Source: Staphylococcus borealis
GTDB taxonomy: Bacteria > Bacillota > Bacilli > Staphylococcales > Staphylococcaceae
DNA length: 64,000 nucleotides
Assembly (NCBI RefSeq): GCF_001224225.1
Contig: NZ_CUEE01000004.1
Coordinates: 124,001-188,000, forward strand
Reading direction: 5' to 3'
A model generated the notes under the pieces. The model saw only the letters and a program-made list of their open reading frames with translations. It was not told the origin of the DNA and made no database searches. The first letter of the stretch is position 1, and the number at the start of each line of letters is the position of its first letter. Position numbers and translations under genes: made by a program. Positions 33,910-47,471 of this stretch are shown piece by piece.

Positions 33910-34254
33910 TTCGAACCCGCGTCCAGAGGTCCTGATACACACCTTTCTACGTGTGTAGTCTATTGATAAATTTCGCATAATAGTAAGCAACAGACAACCA
34001 GTATTATGCTAGTTTGATTGGATTTCATCTAAACAGACTTCAAACGGCAGTGTTTAGCATATCCTACTAGGGTTGAATCGCGTTAACAGCACGTAGGAGA
34101 TGCTGTTAGGCGATGCAGAGTGCTATTACGCAGCTACTGCGAAATTATTGTTTGATTTGTCAGTTATATTTACTGAAATGTGTTGATGTCGGAGACAACC
34201 CTCCGACACGCTTAATGTGCTCGAGGGACCCCTGTCGAATCCAAAAACGCCCCC
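33896..34254 (-). ncRNA. ssrA: tmRNA (transfer-messenger RNA)
   Basis: This RNA rescues stalled ribosomes and tags the product for ClpP-type proteolysis. The 5' end GGGGGCG (34254) pairs with CGTCTCC at the 3' end (33897-33903), and the 5' region has GGATTCGACAGGGGTCCC. The tag frame (34161 down to 34126) codes DKSNNNFAVAA then TAA TAG. The T-arm GGGATTCGAACCC lies in the 3' part. After the discriminator A the genome reads CTA and not CCA, so CCA must be added afterwards. The Asp-first tag resembles S. epidermidis more than S. aureus. TATACT upstream near 34277 may be the -10. Confidence 0.97.
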
Positions 34255-34309
34255 GAAATAATATTAGATACGTTTAGTATATAACACCCCTTTATGGCAT
34301 CATGTACAA

Positions 34310-34400
34310 ACGCAGTAACTGATTGAACTGAGAGGCTACTAATCTAAAGTATTTCTCAGTTCTAATCATTCTTGCGAGATTGAGATGATGCATTCGGTTA
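34310..34400. repeat. Dispersed mosaic repeat, copy 7 (degenerate)
   Basis: Only the hairpin module remains (CGCAGTAACTGATTGAACTG, then TTTCTCAGTTCTAATCATTC), between ssrA and smpB. Confidence 0.65.
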
Positions 34401-34490
34401 GAATGTCACCCCAATCACTAACTAACATATCAGTTCATTCACAACATCAGTTATCATACCAAATAGAGACCAATTAAGCAACAAACACGC

Positions 34491-34961
34491 TTAATAACGG
34501 TCCTTAATCGCACGATCTACATCACGTTTCATTGCTTTATCTTTTAAAGCTTGACGCTTATCGTGTATCTTTTTACCACGGGCTACACCTAATAAGACTT
34601 TACACTGACCGTGCTTTAAATAAAGTTTCAATGGAATAAGAGAATATCCAATTTCTCTTGTACGTTCTCCAAGTTTAATAATTTCCTTTTTATGGAGTAA
34701 TAACTTTCTAGAACGTAAAGGGTCATGATTAAAACGGTTCCCTTCTTCATAAGGGGCAATATGCATATTATTAATGAACATTTCGCCACGTTTAACTTGC
34801 GCATAGCTATCTTTCAAATTGGCACTACCACGACGAATGGATTTAATCTCTGTCCCTTTTAATGCAATACCCGCTTCAATGGTATCTTCAATATTATAAT
34901 CATGTCTAGCTTTTCGGTTTTCAGCTAATGTACCGGGTGATTTTGTTTTCTTCTTAGCCAT
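34491..34961 (-). CDS. smpB: SsrA-binding protein SmpB
   Basis: This 156-aa protein binds tmRNA and delivers it to stalled ribosomes. It has the conserved [35 protein letters not shown] and the basic C-terminal tail [19 protein letters not shown] that enters the empty mRNA channel. It is 24 bp downstream of rnr and just upstream of ssrA, so all three parts of the trans-translation system are together. Confidence 0.97.
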   Translation of the reverse strand: MAKKKTKSPGTLAENRKARHDYNIEDTIEAGIALKGTEIKSIRRGSANLKDSYAQVKRGEMFINNMHIAPYEEGNRFNHDPLRSRKLLLHKKEIIKLGERTREIGYSLIPLKLYLKHGQCKVLLGVARGKKIHDKRQALKDKAMKRDVDRAIKDRY

Positions 34962-34985
34962 TAATCTCTGTCACCTCTTTGCTGA

Positions 34986-37367
34986 TTATTTTTTCTTGCG
35001 TCGTGATTTTTTCTTCACACTTTTATCTTTGTAAAATGGTTTGTGATTCGTTTTACCTTTTTTATCACGATTACGTTGATTCTTACCTTTTCGTTGCTTA
35101 CGCTTTTTCTTTTTGCCTTTATGATTATCATCTTTTGATTTATCTAGAGATTTGCCACGTGTTTTAGCCTGAATGGTTTTTCCTCTTGATGGACGTTGAC
35201 TTCGTTCATTTTTCGGTAATGGCATACCAACGATTTGGAAGTCTATCATGCGCTCATCTACATCAACATGTGTGACTTTTACTGTAACTTGATCACCTAT
35301 GCGGAATACTTTTGCTTGGCGTTCACCAATAAGTGCCATTTGGCGTTCATCAAAGTGGTAATAATCATCTGTCATATTTGAAATATGAACCATACCTTCA
35401 ATGGTGTTAGGCAATTCAATAAACATACCAAAGTTTGCTACTGAACTTACAATACCTTCAAATTCATCGCCGATATGCTGAATCATATATTCCGCTTTTT
35501 TCAATTCATCTGTATCTCGTTCCGCTTCGATAGCTCGACGTTCACGTTGTGACGTATGCTCTGCTAATTCCGGCAATTTATCTTCCCATTTATGCAATTC
35601 TTTATTATTCATAGAATGATCGATGAGATATTTTCGAATTAGACGGTGAACCGTTAAGTCAGGGTAACGTCTAATCGGTGATGTGAAATGGGTATAGTAT
35701 TCTGCTGATAAACCAAAATGTCCTAAGTTCGTATCATCATAATGGGCTTGTTGCATTGAACGTAACATCATTGTTGAGATAACCATTTGTTCTGAACGGC
35801 CTTCAACCTCTTCTTGAATCGATTGCAATGTTGAAGGATGGATATCTTCACCCGTACCTTTAATCATAATACCGAAGTTAGTAATAAAGTCGAAGAACTG
35901 TCTTAAACGATCTGATTTAGGTTGTTCATGGACACGGTAAATGAATGGTACTTCTAATTTATTGAAATGTTCAGCCACTGTTTCGTTAGCAGCTAACATA
36001 AATGATTCGATTAAGCGTTCACCTTCACCACGTTCACGTAAAACTACATCAGTCGGTAGACCTTCGTTATTCACTAATACTTTGGCTTCACTAATATCGA
36101 AGTCAATTTCACCACGACGTTTACGCATTTGAATGAGACGATTTGATAAATCTTGTGCTAAATCAAGCATTGGTGTAATTTCTTGATATTGTTTGCGAAC
36201 GTTTGGGTCCTTTTCAGTAATAATTTGGTTTACTGCATCATATGTCATTCTGTAATTAGAATGAATGACACTATCAAATATGTCATGATTTACTACTTCA
36301 CCACGTTCATTGATTTCCATGCGACAACTTAATGTTAAACGGTCGACTTCAGGATTCAATGAACAAATACCATTACTTAAGCGGTGTGGAATCATCGGAA
36401 TAACACGGTCTACTAGATAAACACTTGTTGCTCTATCGTAAGCTTCTTTATCTAACGCTGAGTCTTCTTTAACGTAGTAGCTAACATCTGCAATACTTAC
36501 AGTTAATTCAGTATGACCGTTTTTTAATTTTTTAACGCTAATTGCATCGTCTAAATCTTTTGCATCAGCACCGTCAATTGTAATCGTTAACTCGTCACGC
36601 AAGTCAGTACGTCCTTTGATTTCTTCAGGCTTAATCTCTTCAGGTACTGCCTCAGCCTCTTTCAAGACATTATCAGGAAATTCAATTTCGATTCCGTGTT
36701 GATAAATGATTGATAAAATATCTACACCTGGATCATTCTTATGGCCTAAAATAGCTGATACATGACCTTCTGGATTATCCGTACCGTCCGCATATTTCGT
36801 AATTTGAACGAGCACTTTATGACCATCCACAGCACCAAGACTTTGGTCTTTCGGAATGAAAATGTCTTGCATTATGCGTTTATCATCTGGAATAACGAAT
36901 CCGAAATGTTTCGCTTCGCTATACGTACCGACTACTTGGGTTACAGAATGTTTCTCAATTGATTTAACTTCGCCCTCTATTTTACCTTTATATTCACCTT
37001 TAGACTTCTGTATCTCGACAATCACTGTGTCGCCATCTAATGCACGATTAATCTTAGTTGGTGGGATAAAAATATCATCCATCTCTTCATCTTCAGGACG
37101 TAAGAATGCAAAGCCCTTTTTATTTTGGCTTAATGTCCCCTTAATTAATTTAGAGTTCGTATTTTTATGTGATTGTTTACGCTGATATCTATCCGTTTTT
37201 GTTCTTTCAACTAATCCTGCTTGTTCTAGTTCTACTAGCACCTTTATTAAATCTCTAAATGAGTCGGCACTATTAAGACCTAAAGCATCTTGAAAATCAG
37301 ACACAGACATGGGTTCATAATCAGGTTGTTTTACAATGTCTTCAATGGATTGCTTTAAATTCATCAT
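34986..37367 (-). CDS. rnr: Ribonuclease R
   Basis: This 793-aa 3'-5' exoribonuclease degrades structured and defective mRNAs. In order it has an N-terminal winged-helix region, cold-shock domains (KGFAFLRPEDEEMDDIFIPP near residue 87 and HFGFVIPDDKRIMQDIFIPK), the RNB catalytic domain with DGADAKDLDDAISV, an S1 domain (GMFIELPNTIEGMVHISNM) and a long lysine-rich tail. It probably forms one transcript with est and smpB. Confidence 0.96.
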   Translation of the reverse strand: MMNLKQSIEDIVKQPDYEPMSVSDFQDALGLNSADSFRDLIKVLVELEQAGLVERTKTDRYQRKQSHKNTNSKLIKGTLSQNKKGFAFLRPEDEEMDDIFIPPTKINRALDGDTVIVEIQKSKGEYKGKIEGEVKSIEKHSVTQVVGTYSEAKHFGFVIPDDKRIMQDIFIPKDQSLGAVDGHKVLVQITKYADGTDNPEGHVSAILGHKNDPGVDILSIIYQHGIEIEFPDNVLKEAEAVPEEIKPEEIKGRTDLRDELTITIDGADAKDLDDAISVKKLKNGHTELTVSIADVSYYVKEDSALDKEAYDRATSVYLVDRVIPMIPHRLSNGICSLNPEVDRLTLSCRMEINERGEVVNHDIFDSVIHSNYRMTYDAVNQIITEKDPNVRKQYQEITPMLDLAQDLSNRLIQMRKRRGEIDFDISEAKVLVNNEGLPTDVVLRERGEGERLIESFMLAANETVAEHFNKLEVPFIYRVHEQPKSDRLRQFFDFITNFGIMIKGTGEDIHPSTLQSIQEEVEGRSEQMVISTMMLRSMQQAHYDDTNLGHFGLSAEYYTHFTSPIRRYPDLTVHRLIRKYLIDHSMNNKELHKWEDKLPELAEHTSQRERRAIEAERDTDELKKAEYMIQHIGDEFEGIVSSVANFGMFIELPNTIEGMVHISNMTDDYYHFDERQMALIGERQAKVFRIGDQVTVKVTHVDVDERMIDFQIVGMPLPKNERSQRPSRGKTIQAKTRGKSLDKSKDDNHKGKKKKRKQRKGKNQRNRDKKGKTNHKPFYKDKSVKKKSRRKKK

Positions 37368-37404
37368 GCCCCTCCTTTCTACTTTCTTTTAATTTTTAAA
37401 ATGA

Positions 37405-38145
37405 TTATTCAGACCAATCTAAAGTTTCTAAGAAGTCATAGACGTCTTCGAATACTTGTTCTTTTTCTTTATCGATTGTTATGACATGACCTGAATTTGC
37501 ATACCATTTAATATGTTTGTCTTCTGAATCGACATTATCGTATATATAATTTGCTGATTGAGGATTAATCATTTCATCATTTTCAGCTTGTACTACTAAT
37601 ATTGGATCAAGTACATCATCAACTTCATTTCTAACGTTATTTAGTGTCTCACTTAACTCTTTTAACGTTTCAGTTGGCTGGAAGTCTTCCATCTCTTTAT
37701 CAATCGTATCTTGGTCTTTACCTTCATATTTTTTAAAGTTACGCGCATATTCTAAGAAACCTTCATATATTGTACCTTGCGTTTTCCCTTCAGCAGGTGC
37801 ACACATTGTAATAATACCCTTCACTGGACGGTTCAAGCTTAATTTTAAGGCGTACACGCCACCTAATGACAATCCAGCTACGGCGATATCTTCGTAGCCA
37901 TGTTCCACTAAATAATCATAGCCATCTAGCACGTCTTTAAACCATACATGCGGACTTGATTTTAAAATTTCTTCTGGTGGCGCAGCGTGCCCTTCATATT
38001 GTGGTGCATATGACGTGTAGCCTTTTTTCTGTAGAAATCTGCCTAATTGTCTTACGTCTGATGAATTACCTGTAAATCCATGTAGGAGTAAGACTGCGCG
38101 TTTGCCTTCCTCAAAGAAGAACGGTTGTGGTAATTTAATTTGCAT
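37405..38145 (-). CDS. est: Alpha/beta-hydrolase carboxylesterase
   Basis: This 246-aa esterase of the Est30 type has the oxyanion HGFTGNSSD, nucleophile S93 in GLSLGG, the acid in VVQAENDEMI and histidine in ANSGHVITID. It hydrolyses short acyl esters in vitro in related bacilli; its natural substrate is unknown. It lies between secG and rnr on the same strand, an order conserved in many Firmicutes. Confidence 0.9.
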   Translation of the reverse strand: MQIKLPQPFFFEEGKRAVLLLHGFTGNSSDVRQLGRFLQKKGYTSYAPQYEGHAAPPEEILKSSPHVWFKDVLDGYDYLVEHGYEDIAVAGLSLGGVYALKLSLNRPVKGIITMCAPAEGKTQGTIYEGFLEYARNFKKYEGKDQDTIDKEMEDFQPTETLKELSETLNNVRNEVDDVLDPILVVQAENDEMINPQSANYIYDNVDSEDKHIKWYANSGHVITIDKEKEQVFEDVYDFLETLDWSE

Positions 38146-38351
38146 TCATAATCCCTCTTCCATCGTTATCTCTAAATTACTAATATATACTGTTTTACTT
38201 TTCAAACATCATTTCTCTTATTTACATATATATTTATACTTATTAAATATTCCCTTATTTCTTCGGAAATATGCATTATTTAAACTTGGACTTTATGTCC
38301 ACGAATTGAATATCTAAGACATCATCCGTCTCTATTCATTATAAATAAAAA

Positions 38352-38377
38352 AGCCCGACATTAACATCGTCGGACCT
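38352..38377 (-). terminator. Terminator after secG
   Basis: On the minus strand GTCCGAC pairs with GTCGGGC and is followed by TTTTTT. It overlaps the end of secG. Confidence 0.8.
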
Positions 38378-38610
38378 TATAAACCAAAGTAACTGATACC
38401 AATCATTATTAAAAAGAAAATGACTGCTAAAATAATTGTTAATCTATGCAAAAATAAATCGACGCCACGTTGTTTTTGTTTACCAAATAACTGTTCTGCG
38501 CCACCACTAATAGCACCTGAAAGTCCATTACTTTTACCTTCTTGGAGTAATACAACAGTGATTAATGCAATACAATCAATAATTAATAGTACTATGAAAA
38601 GTGTATGCAT
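38377..38610 (-). CDS. secG: Preprotein translocase subunit SecG
   Basis: This 77-aa membrane protein assists SecYE in protein export. It has two hydrophobic helices (residues about 2-22 and 52-75) around the conserved loop [20 protein letters not shown]. The start follows GGAGGAC. It lies upstream of est/rnr, with a terminator that probably reduces read-through. Confidence 0.93.
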   Translation of the reverse strand: MHTLFIVLLIIDCIALITVVLLQEGKSNGLSGAISGGAEQLFGKQKQRGVDLFLHRLTIILAVIFFLIMIGISYFGL

Positions 38611-38677
38611 GAAAATTGTCCTCCATTCATTATATACGTTCCGAATTATATCACATACTCGTCTTTATAATCAATGA

Positions 38678-39148
38678 CTATCGATTAAACGTGCTCTTAC
38701 GTACAATTGAAATGATTAGCATATATAACGCTAATACGGTTGAGCAAATCATAACAATTATAATTGGAATAATAAATAGTACTGATTTCGCTGCTATAAT
38801 CGCATTTATAACCATGGCTAAGTTTACTAATGTAAATAATACATTGGATACATAAACTGCAAACATAAACCACCATAAGTACTTATGTCGATTCCATAAT
38901 GCAATAACACCCGCTAAATAAGCTAAGATATACATCATTCCTGTGTATCTGAAACTATTTAAGATGTTAGCGACTGCACTATCACTGACTTTCTGACCTG
39001 CCTGTGATAACAACGTCTTAGCCGTTAATGTATCTAATGCAATAAAGTTATGGATGATCAATAAAATACATAATATTAAAGAACTGTAGCCAATTAACTT
39101 ACCTGCATTTCGTTCCCTCTGACTAGGTTGATTAAGCTGATTCTCCAT
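38678..39148 (-). CDS. Four-helix membrane protein, unknown function
   Basis: This 156-aa protein has a short polar N-terminus (MENQLNQPSQRERNAGK) and four hydrophobic helices. The ATG at 39148 has GGAG 8 nt upstream and was chosen over 39175. A gene of this kind commonly lies between eno and secG in staphylococci. No functional motif is visible. Confidence 0.75.
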   Translation of the reverse strand: MENQLNQPSQRERNAGKLIGYSSLILCILLIIHNFIALDTLTAKTLLSQAGQKVSDSAVANILNSFRYTGMMYILAYLAGVIALWNRHKYLWWFMFAVYVSNVLFTLVNLAMVINAIIAAKSVLFIIPIIIVMICSTVLALYMLIISIVRKSTFNR

Positions 39149-39305
39149 CTTTACTTCTCCTTCTTTTATATACAAATCTATTATATCAGTTTGAATACGT
39201 AAATTAAATCTGTTCCATTCTCAGCAAACACCTTTTTATTTAAAGAATTACAACCTGTTATATACAACTTCGATTTAACATGCGTTCGTTTTGTTTGCCA
39301 CATGA

Positions 39306-39345
39306 TTAAAAAAGCCTGTCACAGTCTCAACTCTGTGACAGGCAA
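39306..39345 (-). terminator. Terminator after eno
   Basis: GCCTGTCACA (39314-39323) pairs with TGTGACAGGC (39334-39343), with a T-run on the minus strand. Confidence 0.9.
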
Positions 39346-39394
39346 TATACATTTGCGTGAACTCTATTATATTAAATAAATCTCTGTATTAAAC

Positions 39395-40753
<1,359 letters not shown>

Positions 40754-40851
40754 TTAAATAAAATATTTATATCAGTTAAGGACTGAATCCCTAAGTTTTA
40801 GTGATTATATTAGGGATTACAATATCCTTATACTTTAAAACGCAACTTCAT

Positions 40852-42369
40852 TTAGTGCTTAATAAGTGATTCACCAGTCATATCTGATGGTTGATCAACA
40901 TTTAATAAGTCTAATAATGTTGGTGCTAAATCACCTAGACGACCAGTTTCACGTAATGTAACGCCTTCTTTAGTTACAATAACAGGAACTGGGTTTGTCG
41001 TATGTGTTGTCATTGGTTGATCATCGTCAGTTAACACTTGATCAGAGTTACCATGGTCAGCAGTAATAATTGCATAACCATTCATATCTAAAATTTTGTC
41101 GACAACTTCACCTAAACATTCATCCACTGCTTCGATTGCTTTAATCGTTGGTTCTAACATACCACTATGTCCAACCATATCAGGGTTAGCAAAGTTTAAA
41201 ATGATTAAATCTAAATCACCTTTGTCTAACTCTTCTAATAATGCATCTTTAACTTCATATGCACTCATTTCAGGTTTTAGGTCGTAAGTTGCAACTTTTG
41301 GTGAATCAATCAGACGACGACGTTCACCTTCAAATTCTTCATTACGTCCACCACTCATAAAGTATGTTACGTGTGGATATTTTTCTGTTTCAGCAATACG
41401 TAATTGTTTCAAGTTGTTATTTTGAGCAACTTCACCAATTGTATTCGTTAAATCAACTTTTTCGAAGACAATTTCAGCATCTACATTGTCATTGTATTTA
41501 GTAAATGTTGCATAGTATAAGTCATTAACTTGTTCTACTTTGAAACCATCAAAGGCTTTGTTAGTAAATACTTCTGATAATTGTGCTGCTCTGTCAGGGC
41601 GGAAGTTGAAGAAGATAACCGCATCTCCATCGTTCACGCCATCATTTTGACCTTCAACAATAAATGGTTCAACAAACTCATCCGTTAAGTCATTAGCGTA
41701 GTTAGCTTCAACACCTTCTTTAGCTGATGCATAAGAAGGACCTTCAAAGTTACGAATCGCATTATATGCTTTTTGTTCACGGTCCCAACGTTTGTCACGG
41801 TCCATTGCATAATAACGACCAGAAATAGATGCGAATTGACCTACACCTAATGCTTTAAATTTAGCTTCTGTGTCTTCAATGTATTTAAGCGCTGATTTTT
41901 GATCTACGTCACGACCATCTAAGAATGCATGTACATAAACTTTATCTAAACCTTTTTGTTTAGCTAATTCTAATAATGCAAATAGATGTTGGTAGTGACT
42001 GTGTACACCACCATCAGATAATAATCCAAAGACATGTAATGCAGAATTGTGGTCTTTAACATGTTGTGCAGCATTATTTAATACATCATTTTCAAAGAAA
42101 TCACCATCAGCGATTGATTTATTGATACGTGTCAAACTTTGATAAACGATACGTCCTGCACCAATGTTCATATGACCAACTTCTGAGTTACCCATTTGAC
42201 CTTCAGGAAGGCCTACGTCTAAACCACTCGCTTCAATTTGAGTAGTAGGATATTTACTGTAATAACGATCAAAATTAGGTTTGTTCGCTTGTTTCACAGC
42301 ATTACCATGTTCACTCTCACGATTAGCGAAACCATCTAAAATGATTAGAGCTGTTGGTTGTTTAGCCAT
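40852..42369 (-). CDS. gpmI: 2,3-bisphosphoglycerate-independent phosphoglycerate mutase
   Basis: This 505-aa two-metal enzyme interconverts 3- and 2-phosphoglycerate. The nucleophile is S62 in [18 protein letters not shown]. Other metal ligands are in LIILDGF at the N-terminus and in [10 protein letters not shown] and TTHTTNPVP near the C-terminus. It begins 2 bp after tpiA ends, so the two are translationally linked. Confidence 0.97.
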   Translation of the reverse strand: MAKQPTALIILDGFANRESEHGNAVKQANKPNFDRYYSKYPTTQIEASGLDVGLPEGQMGNSEVGHMNIGAGRIVYQSLTRINKSIADGDFFENDVLNNAAQHVKDHNSALHVFGLLSDGGVHSHYQHLFALLELAKQKGLDKVYVHAFLDGRDVDQKSALKYIEDTEAKFKALGVGQFASISGRYYAMDRDKRWDREQKAYNAIRNFEGPSYASAKEGVEANYANDLTDEFVEPFIVEGQNDGVNDGDAVIFFNFRPDRAAQLSEVFTNKAFDGFKVEQVNDLYYATFTKYNDNVDAEIVFEKVDLTNTIGEVAQNNNLKQLRIAETEKYPHVTYFMSGGRNEEFEGERRRLIDSPKVATYDLKPEMSAYEVKDALLEELDKGDLDLIILNFANPDMVGHSGMLEPTIKAIEAVDECLGEVVDKILDMNGYAIITADHGNSDQVLTDDDQPMTTHTTNPVPVIVTKEGVTLRETGRLGDLAPTLLDLLNVDQPSDMTGESLIKH

Positions 42370-42371
42370 AA

Positions 42372-43136
<765 letters not shown>

Positions 43137-43260
43137 TTACACTCCTATATATTTAAATTGTAATTTTAGCGTTAAATATCTTTTAAAGACGTAACGTCTC
43201 ATGCTTTATGCATTTTCCCTAGAAAATGTTTAGAAAAACGTAGACATTTTCATAAGTCGA

Positions 43261-44451
43261 TTATTTGTTATTAATCGCTTTAATGCCTGGTAATTCAATA
43301 CCTTCTAAATATTCTAATGATGCACCGCCACCAGTAGAAATATGTGTGAAGTCATCTTCGAAACCTAAAGAAATTGCAGCTGCTGCTGAGTCACCACCAC
43401 CGATAATAGTAGTAGCGTCTTTTAAGTTAGCAATGGCTTTACATACACCGATTGTACCTTGAGCAAAATTACTGAATTCAAATACACCCATAGGTCCGTT
43501 CCAAACGACTGTGTGTGCACCCTCTAATTCTTTAGAGAATAGCTCAACAGTTTTAGGTCCAACGTCCATTGCTTCTTGATCTGAAGGGATGTTGTCTATT
43601 GATACTTCAGTGATTTCAGCATCATTAGAGAATTCTTTTGCCACTTTTGCATCTACTGGTAAAACGATTTGATCGCCGTTACTTTCAAGTAATGCTTTAG
43701 CAAAGTCGATTTTATCTTCCTCTAATAATGATAAACCGATTTCTTTACCTTGCGCTTTTAAGAAAGTATACGCCATTCCGCCACCGATAAGAATTTTATC
43801 AGCAATATTTACTAAGTTTTTGATGACGCCGATTTTGTCAGATACTTTAGCGCCACCTAAGATAGCAACTACTGGTTTGTGTGGGTCGTTGACAACACCA
43901 CCGATAAATTTAATTTCTTTTTCCATTAAGTAACCAGCTGCAGTTTCTAAATGTGTAGAAATACCGACATTAGATGCGTGTTCACGGTGTGCTGTACCGA
44001 AAGCATCATTGACAAATACATCACCTAATGAAGCCCAATATTTACCTAATTCAGGATCGTTTTTAGATTCTTTTTTACCGTCTAAATCTTCAAAGCGTGT
44101 ATTTTCAACTAATAATACATCGCCTTCTTTTAAGTTTTTGATAGCAGTTTCTAATTTTTCACCACGAGTTTCAGGTACGAAAGTGACTTCTTTACCTAAC
44201 TTTTCTGATAAAGCATCAGCAACAGGTTTTAAAGTTAAACCTTCTTTATCACTTTCTTGTTTAACTTTTCCTAAGTGAGAAAATAGAACTAATTTACCAC
44301 CTTGTTCGATGATATATTTAATTGTTGGTAAAGCCTGAACAATACGGTTATCATTTGTGATTTTACCGTCTTTTAAAGGTACATTGAAATCAGCACGTTC
44401 AAGAACAACTTTCCCTTTTAATTCTAAATCAGAAACAATTTTTTTTGCCAT
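43261..44451 (-). CDS. pgk: Phosphoglycerate kinase
   Basis: This 396-aa kinase makes ATP from 1,3-bisphosphoglycerate. It shows [25 protein letters not shown], the hinge/nucleotide site [14 protein letters not shown] and the C-terminal [10 protein letters not shown] strong hairpin lies in the 163-bp gap between gap and pgk. Confidence 0.98.
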   Translation of the reverse strand: MAKKIVSDLELKGKVVLERADFNVPLKDGKITNDNRIVQALPTIKYIIEQGGKLVLFSHLGKVKQESDKEGLTLKPVADALSEKLGKEVTFVPETRGEKLETAIKNLKEGDVLLVENTRFEDLDGKKESKNDPELGKYWASLGDVFVNDAFGTAHREHASNVGISTHLETAAGYLMEKEIKFIGGVVNDPHKPVVAILGGAKVSDKIGVIKNLVNIADKILIGGGMAYTFLKAQGKEIGLSLLEEDKIDFAKALLESNGDQIVLPVDAKVAKEFSNDAEITEVSIDNIPSDQEAMDVGPKTVELFSKELEGAHTVVWNGPMGVFEFSNFAQGTIGVCKAIANLKDATTIIGGGDSAAAAISLGFEDDFTHISTGGGASLEYLEGIELPGIKAINNK

Positions 44452-44491
44452 TATAATTTCCTCCTCTAAATAGGAATTACTAATATAAAAA

Positions 44492-44521
44492 TAAGCGGAG
44501 AAGCGTTAGTGCTCCCCGCTT
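44492..44521 (-). terminator. Hairpin between gap and pgk (partial terminator or RNA processing site)
   Basis: Minus-strand GCGGGGAGC (44511-44519) pairs with GCTTCTCCGC (44495-44504), followed by TTATTTTTA. It would lower expression of pgk and later genes relative to gap. Confidence 0.7.
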
Positions 44522-44614
44522 ACTCATAAGCTAACTTATTTCAATAATTTGTACAAGTGTACTTTGAATCGTACATCTATACTGAGCACAAGTTTATTTA
44601 ACTATGCTTCTAAA

Positions 44615-45667
<1,053 letters not shown>

Positions 45668-45670
45668 TTA

Positions 45671-46687
45671 TTACTTATTTAATATTACTTTTGCTGCTGC
45701 TTCATCAGTAATTAATACTGTATTCTTAGGGGCAATACTTAAGTAAGCTTTAATTGCTTCTCCTTTAGATTGACCTCCGGCAACAGCGAATATAAAATCT
45801 TTGGTTTCTAAATCTTCAAGTTGTAGTCCTATCGTCTTTACTTTATAGACTACGTTGCCTTGAGCATCAAAATAGTAACCGAAAGCTTCTGCAACGGCTT
45901 GGTGATGTTGAAGGCTTTCAATCACTTCATCTGACGATTGTCTACGACGCGCCATCTTCAGCGCATCACCAATACCGTGGATTGTTATATTTGCTTGTTT
46001 GATTTTATCTAATGTATGAACCACAGAGGGTTCCATTAGAAGTGTATTATACGTTGATTCACTTACATTATCTGGTACGTAAAGCGTTGTATAATACCCA
46101 CCTGTTTGTTGCGCCATGCTCGCTGAAATCGTGTTAGCTTGGTAGATAACATTTTCGCCAAGGCCACCACGTGCTGGAACAAAAAATACATTAAATGGTA
46201 AAAGATGCATCGCACGGCTAACATTTGCCATTGTCGAACCACCTGTTACTGAAACAATCGCATCTTCATATAGGATGCTTTCAAGTAATTGACCAGCTTG
46301 TCTTCCCATTTCTGATTTTACGTTCTCGTGAGCATCTGCATCACCAGGTATAACATGAACTTCTTTAATACCGAAAGTGGTCTTAATTTGTTCAGCTAAT
46401 TGATTATCATCAGTATAAATATTGAAATATTCGTTAAGCTGATTTAAAACAGATCTACCTTCTTCAGTGATTTCCATTCCAGTTGATTTAACTTGGATTA
46501 AATCTTGCTTCTTCAACATATCTGTTTCAGACCTTAAGACACGCTCAGTAATATCCATATGTTCACTTAAACTTCTTCTACCTACTGGTTGATTATTTGA
46601 GATAGTAGTTAAGATAGAAAAGCGTCGATACATTTTATCCACGAGATCAGGTATCAACTTCTGTTGAATTTTAATCAAGTCTTTCAC
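45671..46687 (-). CDS. gapR: Central glycolytic genes regulator (CggR/GapR)
   Basis: This 338-aa SorC-family repressor controls the glycolytic operon and responds to fructose-1,6-bisphosphate in B. subtilis. It has an N-terminal winged-helix domain (NQPVGRRSLSEHMDITERVL) and a sugar-phosphate-binding domain (VSVTGGSTMANVSRAM, AVAGGQSKGEAI). It is the first gene of its own operon, 63 bp from the operator at 46750. Confidence 0.95.
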   Translation of the reverse strand: MKDLIKIQQKLIPDLVDKMYRRFSILTTISNNQPVGRRSLSEHMDITERVLRSETDMLKKQDLIQVKSTGMEITEEGRSVLNQLNEYFNIYTDDNQLAEQIKTTFGIKEVHVIPGDADAHENVKSEMGRQAGQLLESILYEDAIVSVTGGSTMANVSRAMHLLPFNVFFVPARGGLGENVIYQANTISASMAQQTGGYYTTLYVPDNVSESTYNTLLMEPSVVHTLDKIKQANITIHGIGDALKMARRRQSSDEVIESLQHHQAVAEAFGYYFDAQGNVVYKVKTIGLQLEDLETKDFIFAVAGGQSKGEAIKAYLSIAPKNTVLITDEAAAKVILNK

Positions 46688-47024
46688 TACTACCTTCCTC
46701 CTTTATGTCTAAAAGGTAACCAATAGTATAAAAACGGTTTGACTATTTATGTCCCGCCTGGGACAAAATCTAACCTCTTTACACTTGCAATAGTACTATT
46801 GTGTTGATGAAAATGCAAGAGAAAAACTCTAATATTTAAAATTATCTGTAAAATTTCCCAAATTAAGTAGAATAAACCCACTGCACACATAGTGAAAAGT
46901 ATTATTTATCTCTTATTTTATAGTATTACCCTCAAAGTTTAATAATTATTCTTTTACAAAAGACTTTCCTATGTAAGTTGTTCTCATTTACAATAGAAGC
47001 ACTTCATTTAAAGGAGGAGAAAAA
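46688..47024. other. Divergent intergenic region upstream of gapR
   Basis: About 340 bp with no gene. It contains the CggR operator near 46750 and an inverted repeat nearby (GCAATAGTACTATTGTG, about 46790-46806). The rest is AT-rich and featureless. Confidence 0.6.
46750..46768 (-). promoter_or_regulatory. CggR/GapR operator
   Basis: On the minus strand this reads TTTTGTCCCAGGCGGGACA. It closely matches the right part of the B. subtilis CggR operator (TGTC, four bases, CGGGACATA), as I recall it. Placed 63 bp ahead of gapR, it would let the repressor control its own operon. Confidence 0.75.
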
Positions 47025-47243
47025 ATGGCTCGCGAAGAGGATAATCATGTTGAGGTTATCGATCCAAATGATTGTAGATATAAAGATGATGACTATTTTA
47101 ATCATTCGCACCCTAATGATCGAGCGCATTATTCCGTTAGGTATCGGTATGGTTGTGGTTGTCCATTTGGTTGCCTTTCTTCAATCGTTATTTCTATTTT
47201 ACTTTCTATCATTTTTACTTTTTTATTGAATTGGGTGTTTTAA
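47025..47243 (+). CDS. Small membrane-anchored protein (72 aa)
   Basis: It has a hydrophilic His/Asp-rich N-terminal half (NHVEVIDPNDCRYKDDDYFN), a Cys cluster GCGCPFGC and one C-terminal membrane helix (SIVISILLSIIFTFLLNWVF). AAAGGAGGAG precedes the ATG. The cysteines next to the membrane could be acylated or bind metal. It is divergent from gapR; function unknown. Confidence 0.78.
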   Translation: MAREEDNHVEVIDPNDCRYKDDDYFNHSHPNDRAHYSVRYRYGCGCPFGCLSSIVISILLSIIFTFLLNWVF

Positions 47244-47471
47244 AGATAAGGAGCTCGGTAATGATGTCGTATTGGTACAAATTCATTCTAGCGCTTTGTC
47301 ATCATACTATTGATGACTAAACTAAGAAAAGCAGCCTCATGAGAAATCTCATAAGACTGCTATCATCACTTGCATTCCCTTTAACCATCGATGCTTAACG
47401 TTAATTCATTGCCAGTTAATGGGTTTAAATCATACTAATATCACAAGTCTTAATCAAGACCCATGATGTTG

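Noticed and set aside
46744..46766. GTCCCGCCTGGGAC as another copy of the dispersed repeat
   Set aside because: Only the GGGAC ends match; position and spacing fit the CggR operator, and the other modules are absent.
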